In this document: positions 35,031 to 42,724 of the stretch, piece after piece
Layout of the letters: the number at the start of each line of letters is the position of its first letter
Numbering within the stretch: position 1 is the first letter of the stretch
Origin: Entonaema liquescens
Taxonomy: Eukaryota > Ascomycota > Sordariomycetes > Xylariales > Xylariaceae
Assembly: GCA_902805475.1 (NCBI GenBank)
Contig: CADCSX010000001.1
Coordinates: 3,906,001 to 3,970,000 of the forward strand
Reading direction: 5' to 3'
Length of the DNA stretch: 64,000 nt
The notes under the pieces: generated by a model
The model's database searches: none
What the model saw: only the letters and a program-made list of their open reading frames with translations
Told to the model about the DNA's origin: nothing
Position numbers and translations under genes: made by a program

Positions 35031-35255
35031 ATGGATATGCCAGTGCATTGGGGAGTTCAACTCACACGCCAGGTCTTCGCCCTTCTTTATGATAACAAAG
35101 ACCCAGCTCTATCCGTGAACGAGGAGTTCGCGGCTGTTGATCGCCACCGCCGCGGTGATCAAGCGCTTAACTACGGTGGCTACCGTGGCCAAGATTATGA
35201 GCGCGATGGTCTTGTGCCTCGGTCGAGGAGCTCCAAAGTTGAGGTAAGATCATAA
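35031..35255 (+). pseudogene. Fragment related to the Q/RGG-rich gene at 52969-54346
   Basis: The reading NEEFAAVDRHRRGDQALNYGGYRGQDYERD corresponds to DEEFTTNDRRRGDQAPSYGGYRGRADYRGR of the intact gene (about 53340-53260, minus strand). Only this linker and the first RGG-like unit are recognisable, about 100 bases (35121-35206). The flanks do not match. It is a fragment, here on the opposite strand to the intact gene. Confidence 0.65.
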
Positions 35256-35269
35256 CTAGCTACCTAGTA

Positions 35270-35433
35270 ACACGCGAGATCTAACTTTGAGATATAGACT
35301 TATACTCTTCGACAAACACTGCGGCAGACATATAGTCTTTATACCTATAACCTATTGCAACAACACTATTACTCTATAAGCTTGGTAAGTGTTTAATTCT
35401 AGCATGTCTATAACAAAGGGTTTAGCTAACTTA
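35270..35433. repeat. Direct repeat, right copy (~165 bp)
   Basis: Partner of 33466-33635 (see there). It ends directly before the decayed helicase copy begins, so both repeats precede a pseudogene on the plus strand. Confidence 0.85.
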
Positions 35434-35439
35434 CAGGCT

Positions 35440-36170
35440 TTACATAAACTTAGCTCAGCCGCCACCTTAACCGAGTCCCTAGACGGCCAGCCAACGATTA
35501 CGTCTTCTACGAAGCCATAGGGCGCCTCCTTACCCTCGACTGCATGTACGCCCCTCGGTACTAGGATCATGGAGAACTTTGTGGCGGAAACCGAGCGTAG
35601 ACAAGATTTCCATTTGGTGTATCTCCTGGCTCGTGTTTCACTTAGAGAATGCAAAAGCCCCGCCATCCGGAGTCATCGCTCGCCTCGCAGCCGTAGCCGA
35701 TTACGGCCCCCGAAAGTTCTTTACAATATATCAAGACAATGCCAGCACTCAGGCGTACCGAGATTCACTTCCCGCAGTAGTACGAGGCAGGGTTCATGCA
35801 GGAGAAGCACCGGGCATGCACATAGGGCAAGACGTAGGTTAATACTGCCTCCAAGGTTAATCAGCCTTTGATTGAGGCCTAGCCACAGTCCATAAACAAA
35901 GGATATGATGTGGTCGTGATTACATAGGATCGGCCTCTTTAAAAAAACCATCCATCCGTTAGGATTTCAACGGGTGATGGACTATATCAGCATGGAAGAC
36001 TTTTAAGCTAACATGAAGATAAGCCCCTCCGAATCGAAGACGTTAGGGCGCATTGCTTAAACGTCACTACTGGGGGCAGGCTTTTCAACGCTTTCCACCT
36101 ATCCCTGGAAGAAGACGAAAGCTCCGCCGTCTGAACGGTCATCGCTCGCCTCGTACCTTACATACCAAAC
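35440..36170 (+). pseudogene. Decayed paralog of the helicase gene at 42725-44857
   Basis: Protein-level matches to the C-terminal ~300 residues of the intact helicase appear in order across several frames: NDYVFYEAIGRLLTLDC (intact: NDLVFCDSVRRLVVLGC), CTPLGTRIMEN (CTALGSKIMER), DFHLVYLLARVSL (DFHTTYLLARAQL), LPAVVRGRVHAG (LPALISGRAHAG), RVMDYISMEDF-ANMK (EVVKDWVSLTDFRADMN) and VTTGGRLFNAFHLSL (EVTGGGAFNAFYLLL). Frameshifts and stops interrupt it repeatedly. Identity is moderate, so this is an old paralog rather than a fresh duplicate, and it is not A/T-rich, so decay was not mainly by RIP. The N-terminal ATPase half is missing. Confidence 0.82.
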
Positions 36171-36388
36171 ACTGCTATTCACTTCGTCATAGTCTAGTCT
36201 AACCCTATCATAGCACAGCTAACCCATTACGAATATCTTGTACTTTTCCTAGTCATTGGCGTGATGAATCAAATTAATTTCATCGTCTTTCTTGTAATCC
36301 TCATGGGCGTCGTATTATTATATTGTCTTGATCTATCCATCGACGAAGTAGGTATTTCCTATATACATTGTACCCACTGGCTGCTGGC

Positions 36389-39300
36389 CTAGGCGCTATC
36401 CGACCACATATCGCTATCCAAGTGTGCCATCACCCAATTTACATCGGAATATGTATCCGATGGGATGTGGATATCTCCATCGGCACCTACCGCCTCGAGC
36501 CTCCATCCAAGGTCTACGAAGGCCGAGCGCGAGGTTTTTATGGCGCGGATGGTATTATTCCGCAGGTCTATAGCCCATACGTAGCCTTCGCTTCCCGATA
36601 GCGAGAGCAAGCCGATGTCCTGCTCTGGACAGAACTGAACGGGCAGAACCGCCAGAGCTGCTGCGACGACCGAATCGCCCGGCTGCGCTTCGCCCGGGTT
36701 GGGATCTTGTCTGGCTCGGATGAGAGTCTTCAGCTCACGGCCGTGGTCGTCCCCGATCAGGTCGCGAAGCGCGCGGAGTGGAGCCGTCAACCCGACGATC
36801 TGGACTTCCAAATCGAGGGCGAGCTCGGCCAACTGACCGGCCCATCTTCGCTGCACGACGCGAGCGAGCTGCCAGAGCCCGAAGCAGATGAGGTGAGTGC
36901 GCATCTTGTTGATTACGATCTCCAGAGCCGCTCCCACAACCTGCGCGATGACGCTGATCGGGGCTTCGGCAACCTGCTCCATTTGGATGGTGAGGGCGCG
37001 CACAGTCTCCATCGTCTCGTCATCCCAGGCCTCGCCGTAGAGCCTACCGCGCAGGCGGATAAGAAGGCTCATGACGTCGGTAGGCAGGTGAGGCAAGGGT
37101 ACGCCGTCTTCAAACCAAGGTCGAGCCATAGTCCACGCCCGGTCTTCGCCGGCTTGTCTTGAGGCGACCGTAAACTCTGTGCTACTTACCGCTTTTACGA
37201 AGGGTATCCAGATCTGAGGGTCTTGAACCTGGCCGGATTGCGTCATGAAGAAGCGGGCTACACCCAGCTCCTCGGCCTTCCATTCTAGGACTTGTTTGCT
37301 CAGATCGCCGGCTCTGCTGGTTTCGGAGGACAGGTGACTCTGCACCTGCTGCTTTTTGAGCGTGGTCTCTTGAAGCTCTCGCTTCAACTGTGAAACCTTG
37401 GAAGCACTTGCTTCAAGCTGACCTGTGAGATCTTGGGCCTCGGTCTTACCTTTCTCGACATCGGCTTGGAGGGTTTCGCACCGGAGCTTACCTTGACTAA
37501 CCTGCTCGCCTAGGCGTTTGGTATTGTCCTCTAGATCTCGTCTCAACTTTGAAACCTCGGAGGTGCTTCCTTGAAGCTGCTTTTCCAAACCCTCGGCTCT
37601 CTCTTGGCTTCGCTGAAGCTCGGCTTCGAGTCTCTCAGCTTCGAGCCTGCTATCCTCCAGCTTGCGATCCAAGGATAATGTCTTGTCTTTAAACTCTTTT
37701 TCCAACTTGGTGGCATCTAAAGCACTTGCTCGAAGCTGTGCATCTAAGCCCTCAGCCTTAGCTCTGCTTTGCTGAAGCTCAACTTGGAGTCCCTCAGCTT
37801 TGAGCTTGCTATCTTTCAGCTCTTCGTCTAGCCTGGTGACATCTGTAGTCCTTCCTTGAAGCTGCGTACCCAAGTCCTCGGCTTCGGCAATGCTTTGCCG
37901 AAGCTCTGCTTCAAGTCTCTCAATTTCGAGCTTGCTGTCCTTCAACTTGTCACCAAGCGCTGAGGTCTGTTCCGCAAGCTCTTCGTCCAACCTGGCGACA
38001 TCTGAAGCCATTACTTGAAGCCGCGCGTCTAAGCCCTCAGCATTGACTGCGCTTTGCTGAAGCTCGACTTCAAGTGTCTCAACTTTGAGCTTTCTACCTT
38101 CCAGCTCGCTGTCCAGCTTGGCAATATCTGAAGCCCTTTCTTGAAGCTGCTTATCAAGATCACCGGCTCGCTCTTGACTTCGCTGGAGCTCCGTCCCAAG
38201 TCTCTCAACTTCGAGCTTGCTATCCTTTAGCTCCTTGTCCGATATGGCGACGTCGGATCTGCTTTCTTGAAGCTTTCGGTTTAGGCCTGCAGCCTCCTTC
38301 TCTAGGATCGCGACGCGAGATTCGCTTCCTTGAAGCTCGCGATCCAAGGTTTCGGCTTTTTCCTCACCTTGTTGGACTGCCTTCTGGAGATCTTGGATCT
38401 GGACCTCGCTCGCCTGGAGCGTCTTGCCCAGCTCCGCATTCTTCTCTTCCAGGGCGGTCTTTTCACCCTTCAGCGCCTCTTGGAGATCCGAGGCCTTCTT
38501 CTTATCGGTGGAAAGCTGCCCTTCGAGATGCCGGACCCTTTCCTCGCTCTCCTGGAGCTTCTCGTCGAAGGCGTTCTTCTCCTTGGCAAGCTCGTGCCGT
38601 ACGTTTTGCGTGGCAGACTTGCTAGCTTCGAGGTCTTCCTCGAGACGCTTCGTTATCTCCCTCTCGTTAGACAGCGAGGCGTTCGTCTCGTCTAGTCTCT
38701 TCTCGAGCCCTTCGATTAGGTCCTTGTTCGCTTGCAAGCCTTCGCCTTGCTTCTTCGCCCTCTCTCTTTCCGCGGACAGGTCACTCTTCGTATTTTCGAT
38801 GGCCTGTCGCGCCTCTGTCAGAAGACGCTCGTGTTCTGCAAGGTCGGCCTCTAGCTTAGCCGACGAGGTTTTGAGCTCGGAGCGTTCTCTGCGCAAGTCG
38901 CCAAGTTTTCCGTCTTGGCGTTTAATCTCGGTAAGCCCCTCCCGCATAATGCTATGGAGCTTAACTATCTCGGCTTCGCGAGCTGCCAGAGAACGCTCCG
39001 TTCGTTTTTTTACCTTGAGCTCATCTGCTAGCCGCGATCGAGCATTCCTCGCATCATTCTTTGAGTCGTTAGCCTCAAATCTTAAAAGGTCGTACTTGGT
39101 TTGGAGGTCCCGATTCTGCCTCCCTGCGGCTTGAACTTTGACCTCAAACTTCTCGACGGCGCTTTTGTGCTCCCCTTTCAGCTTCGACACCGTGCTTTCT
39201 GCGGCTTTCTTCGTCGCTTGAAGCTCGGAAGCAGCGCTTTCCGCAGCTGTCTTCGCATTTTCTAGCTTGGCGTCCTGAGCCTTCAGGACCTTATTTGCCT

Positions 39301-40081
39301 GAGCGAGCTCGTTCCCTCTTATCTGGAGGGTCTTCATGAGGTTGCCGAGCTCCTCGTCCTTCTCCTTCCCACTCTTCGCCAAGCCTTGGCGGGCTTTCTT
39401 CTCCGCGGCATAGTTGTCGACGGCCGATTTCCGCATAGCATCGGCTGTTCTGTACTTATCCCCTAGCTCATGATACAATTTGGCGACCCTCTTCTGCTCT
39501 TTCTGCTCTTTCTCCGTCGCCGTCTTCTCGTCCCTGACCTTCTTTTCTAAAGCAAGGACCTTGTTCTCGAGCTCTGCAACTCTGAGTTGGTCCTGTCTTA
39601 TGGTCTCTCTCTGGTCGTGCAGCTTCTTGTCCTTAGCACCTATGACTTCCACCGCGTCCTTGAGCTCCTTCCTCCTGTCCTGGTACTTTTCTTGGAGGTG
39701 GGTGAGCTGGTCGTTGAGGCGGTCCTCGACGACCTCCTTCTCTCGGTTGAAGAGAACATTTCTATAAACAGGGGAGATTTGGCGGAAGTGGTCCAGGGTG
39801 CCTTGGTCATCCTTCATCACGATAGGTAGGAGGGCCTCAAAGTTCCTCTGCTTCAGGTTGGCCACCATCGCGTCCCAAGCCTCCATATCTAGCTGGCCCT
39901 CCCGGAGCGCCCTCGTGTCACACTCACGTTCAATTGTTTTAGTGGCGTTATCGATGGCCCTTATGTGATCTTTTGCCATTTTTACTCTCTCTCTTCGCTT
40001 CTCTAGAAGATCACTAACCGCGGCCTGCTTCTGTGATTCTTCTTCGTCCAACACGACGTTGCCGCTCTCCATCTGCTCCAT
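36389..40081 (-). CDS. Long coiled-coil protein with C-terminal globular domain
   Basis: Single open frame of about 1230 residues from the first ATG (40081); the frame stays open to 40159 but without an earlier ATG, so an upstream exon is possible. Residues about 1-110 are helical with a conserved-looking segment (MEAWDAMVANLKQRNFEALLPIV). From about 110 to 925 it is an uninterrupted heptad-rich coiled coil of E, K, L, A and Q. Within it (DNA about 37500-38330) lie internal repeats alternating 53 and 42 residues, each with a KLE-ERLEAEL-QS--EAEGLD-QL pattern. The last ~300 residues are globular (WIPFVKAV, WTMARPWFEDGVPLPHLPTDVMSLL, CFGLWQLARVV) and match no family I know. Inferred structural or scaffold protein. 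Remote similarity to SMC, myosin or golgin coils would be compositional only. Confidence 0.8.
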   Translation of the reverse strand: MEQMESGNVVLDEEESQKQAAVSDLLEKRRERVKMAKDHIRAIDNATKTIERECDTRALREGQLDMEAWDAMVANLKQRNFEALLPIVMKDDQGTLDHFRQISPVYRNVLFNREKEVVEDRLNDQLTHLQEKYQDRRKELKDAVEVIGAKDKKLHDQRETIRQDQLRVAELENKVLALEKKVRDEKTATEKEQKEQKRVAKLYHELGDKYRTADAMRKSAVDNYAAEKKARQGLAKSGKEKDEELGNLMKTLQIRGNELAQANKVLKAQDAKLENAKTAAESAASELQATKKAAESTVSKLKGEHKSAVEKFEVKVQAAGRQNRDLQTKYDLLRFEANDSKNDARNARSRLADELKVKKRTERSLAAREAEIVKLHSIMREGLTEIKRQDGKLGDLRRERSELKTSSAKLEADLAEHERLLTEARQAIENTKSDLSAERERAKKQGEGLQANKDLIEGLEKRLDETNASLSNEREITKRLEEDLEASKSATQNVRHELAKEKNAFDEKLQESEERVRHLEGQLSTDKKKASDLQEALKGEKTALEEKNAELGKTLQASEVQIQDLQKAVQQGEEKAETLDRELQGSESRVAILEKEAAGLNRKLQESRSDVAISDKELKDSKLEVERLGTELQRSQERAGDLDKQLQERASDIAKLDSELEGRKLKVETLEVELQQSAVNAEGLDARLQVMASDVARLDEELAEQTSALGDKLKDSKLEIERLEAELRQSIAEAEDLGTQLQGRTTDVTRLDEELKDSKLKAEGLQVELQQSRAKAEGLDAQLRASALDATKLEKEFKDKTLSLDRKLEDSRLEAERLEAELQRSQERAEGLEKQLQGSTSEVSKLRRDLEDNTKRLGEQVSQGKLRCETLQADVEKGKTEAQDLTGQLEASASKVSQLKRELQETTLKKQQVQSHLSSETSRAGDLSKQVLEWKAEELGVARFFMTQSGQVQDPQIWIPFVKAVSSTEFTVASRQAGEDRAWTMARPWFEDGVPLPHLPTDVMSLLIRLRGRLYGEAWDDETMETVRALTIQMEQVAEAPISVIAQVVGAALEIVINKMRTHLICFGLWQLARVVQRRWAGQLAELALDLEVQIVGLTAPLRALRDLIGDDHGRELKTLIRARQDPNPGEAQPGDSVVAAALAVLPVQFCPEQDIGLLSLSGSEGYVWAIDLRNNTIRAIKTSRSAFVDLGWRLEAVGADGDIHIPSDTYSDVNWVMAHLDSDMWSDSA

Positions 40082-40473
40082 TATGTCCTCGACCTCATCT
40101 ACGAGCCTTGCAGGCTCCTGGGAATCGTAATCATCCACAGTAGAATAATAACAAAACACTGGATACTAGGAATTTAATGGGTTATCTTTCATACGCGACA
40201 GTGTTGCTACTATGGTGTTGATTGAGGTTGAAATTGTGTAATTCCTAGGTGTGGGGCATTAATTGGGGCATGTACCTACAGTTAAGGGTGAAGTACCCGC
40301 TAATTGGCTGAGGTTAAGCCCTGGAAGAATTGGTGCATTTAGCTACTTTATTACCTTCCATTACTTTTTCCCCTCTACTTCCTCTACTTCCCAGTCTTGC
40401 AGGTCTTATAGGTCTTAAAGCGGTTCAATTATCAATTACTATATAGGTGCGTAACGATGCAAATATTAAAGCA
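40082..40473. promoter_or_regulatory. Short spacer upstream of the coiled-coil gene
   Basis: Contains C/T-rich and AGGTCTTATAGGTCTT words (about 40368-40420), a weak form of the TCTTCTAGG minisatellite found upstream of other island genes. No coding region seen. Confidence 0.45.
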
Positions 40474-41943
40474 TCACAATTCTATAGATCCGGCACTGTT
40501 TGCGGCGGACGGCGGTCTGATAGGAAGAGATCCACTTTGGGGTGTAGCCCTACTACCCTCTACGGACTCTTCGCTACAGGCGGCAGGCACAGATGACGAT
40601 GAGCCGCGTGGGAGTATTCTATCCACCGCGGATCGCATCTCATCTAGGTCCTCAATTCTCGCCTCAGCCTCCTGTAGATTGGCTTCGGCCTCGGCATAGG
40701 CTTCAGAATAGGCCTTATTGTGCTGCTCTTTTGCCAATGCCAGTGCGGCCTCCTTCTGCTTTATAACGTCCTCCAGGGCCTCTAGCTCCTCTTGTAACTC
40801 TCTCGCCTCCGCTTCGTCCTCCAGAAGCTTCTTCTTTGGGTTATTCGGGAGATTGTCGCGGGAGCGCTTGAGGTTCTCCCTAAACCACGGTTTTCCCGCG
40901 AAAACATACTTCTTGCTGGCATCGAACCTGCTCTCTGGAACCGTATCTGCGCCTCTAGTCCCGGGCTGCTTCACGTTGCAGCCGTCAACGGCGACAAGCG
41001 AGCCTGCCAGCACTGTTCCCAGGACCTCGGCGAGGTTGACCTGCTCCTTGTCCTCCCAGGCGCGGAACAATACGACGTAGCGCGCGATGGGTTTTAGCTT
41101 CATCACGCATAGGCAGGAGAGGAAGAGACCCCAGAGATTTGGCGTATTGGGGTTTAGCCATGGACTTGGTATATGGTCCTCTGCGCGCTTGATGATGTTA
41201 CCAGAGTTCCCGACCATCAAGGGCGACTGCATCTGGTAGACTTCCTGGTTGACGCCGGGAAGCAAGCGCTTCTCTAACACATTGATGAAGGATAGGATTG
41301 GATCGGCTATGCGCACTTCGCTGCCGCTAAGCATCTGCGTCTCATTTGTCTGGCTCCTCCACCGCGGTTTGAACGCCTGAAAATCAGGATTCTCGAGGTC
41401 GTGCCAGTCTTGAGACCGCAAGATGTCGTCGATCTCCATAGCCTGCACAATAGCTTCGGCGTCGGCGTCCGTAAGCTGGCTGGTTCCATAGGTATCTTCC
41501 AGCTTCCTCGATTGGTAAGTATCCACCGCTGCAGCGTACTTGCGTAGCAGTCCTATGAGTTCTTTTAGCTCCCTTGGGCAGAGGAACTTACCTTTTCGAC
41601 CTTCTACGGCGACGAACACGACGTAAGCACCCGGTCCGTTTCCTTTGTATATGTGTTCTTCGTTACTCTTCGTGGAGAAGTCTGGGTCGTATAGATCCCG
41701 CCCCAGCGTCTTCATCAACACCGACCGCAGCATCTTGGGAGAGACGGAATGAAGCAAGAACCTCAGTTTGTCACCGCCAAACGAGCTCCGATCTGCTATT
41801 TTCTCTACCATATCACTCCCCATCAGTGCACGGTATATGCTATCGTAAGTCTCGCCGTCGTCCAGCATCTTGACCAGCTGCACCACCGCGTCCGGCATGA
41901 CCGGTAGCTCAGCTGACAGTTCTGGCTGTAGGTTTAGGTCCAT
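40474..41943 (-). CDS. Unknown island protein with globular head and coiled-coil tail
   Basis: Intronless, 489 residues from ATG 41943. Residues 1-330 look globular (LNLQPELSAELPVMPDAVVQLVKML, GPGAYVVFVAVEGRKGKFLCPRELKEL, NTPNLWGLFLSCLCVMKLKPIARYVVLFRAW). Residues about 355-445 form an E/A-rich coiled coil (EEAEARELQEELEALEDVIKQKE and on). The tail is Ser/Pro-rich and disordered (RGSSSSVPAACSEESVEGS). No signal peptide or membrane segment. It lies between two other minus-strand island genes, 315 bp and 781 bp away. No family recognised. Confidence 0.8.
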   Translation of the reverse strand: MDLNLQPELSAELPVMPDAVVQLVKMLDDGETYDSIYRALMGSDMVEKIADRSSFGGDKLRFLLHSVSPKMLRSVLMKTLGRDLYDPDFSTKSNEEHIYKGNGPGAYVVFVAVEGRKGKFLCPRELKELIGLLRKYAAAVDTYQSRKLEDTYGTSQLTDADAEAIVQAMEIDDILRSQDWHDLENPDFQAFKPRWRSQTNETQMLSGSEVRIADPILSFINVLEKRLLPGVNQEVYQMQSPLMVGNSGNIIKRAEDHIPSPWLNPNTPNLWGLFLSCLCVMKLKPIARYVVLFRAWEDKEQVNLAEVLGTVLAGSLVAVDGCNVKQPGTRGADTVPESRFDASKKYVFAGKPWFRENLKRSRDNLPNNPKKKLLEDEAEARELQEELEALEDVIKQKEAALALAKEQHNKAYSEAYAEAEANLQEAEARIEDLDEMRSAVDRILPRGSSSSVPAACSEESVEGSRATPQSGSLPIRPPSAANSAGSIEL

Positions 41944-42724
41944 GTCGAGAAATGATTGGGCTTCTAGGTTTTTCCACTCGTTTCGTTCCCTAGACCTCCC
42001 GTATACGCACCCCTACGTATTATAAGAGTGGAGGTGCGTTGCGGCGTATACCTATATATGAGGTATAGTAAGTTTAAACCATCTAGTCGAAATGCTGACA
42101 AAACTATCAATAATTGGTTGCCCCTTAACGGGGATCAACGTGATCGATGCTGCAACTCGCAGACAATAAATAGTAAACGGCTAGGTTGTCATTGGCCTTT
42201 GATAGGTTAGTTCGGTAGGAATTTCGTAAATTAATAAAATAGGACTTTAAATTTGTAATTGACAATGCATCGATTGTTAATTATTATTAGAATAAGTTAA
42301 CGTAATTGAAAATTGGATTGGTAAAGCTACCAATTGTCATAATAGTAGGATTAGGATACGTAAGTATGAAGAGGTAGGTTTCCGAGGGAATCTCTAAGAT
42401 ATCAAATATAGGAATATGTGTGGGTCTATATACGTGGGGCATATCATGTGACACACTTAAAATTAATAACCTACCTTTACGATTAATTATTTTTATTTCA
42501 AGGTCTTCTAGACCTTTTAAATATTACGAATCTTCAAGGTCTTCGAGATCTTTAGGACCTTCGGGGGTTTCTGGGTTTTAAATCTATTCATTTTTAAGGC
42601 ATTATGTAGCATTGGAACCGTAAAGGATAAACTGCTAAAGTAAATACATTATTATTTCGAATCGAACTAGCTAATTGCTTTTCAATTGCACCGTGTATTT
42701 GATCTCCCTATGTAATGATACCCT
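41944..42724. other. A/T-rich spacer with AGGTCTTCTAG minisatellite
   Basis: A/T-rich 42210-42340; degenerate AGGTCTTC-type repeats at about 42498-42570. Transcription on both sides is leftward, so this is the promoter side of the 41.9-kb gene and the 3' side of the helicase gene. No gene seen. Confidence 0.5.

Noticed and set aside
33466..35433. LTR retrotransposon or solo-LTR pair
   Set aside because: Repeats are short (~165 bp), no primer-binding site, polypurine tract, target duplication or gag/pol trace was seen between them.
38330..39830. Ser/Leu/Phe-rich open frames on the plus strand opposite the coiled-coil gene
   Set aside because: Mirror images of a GAG/CTC-rich coiled-coil coding strand; no start context or independent features.
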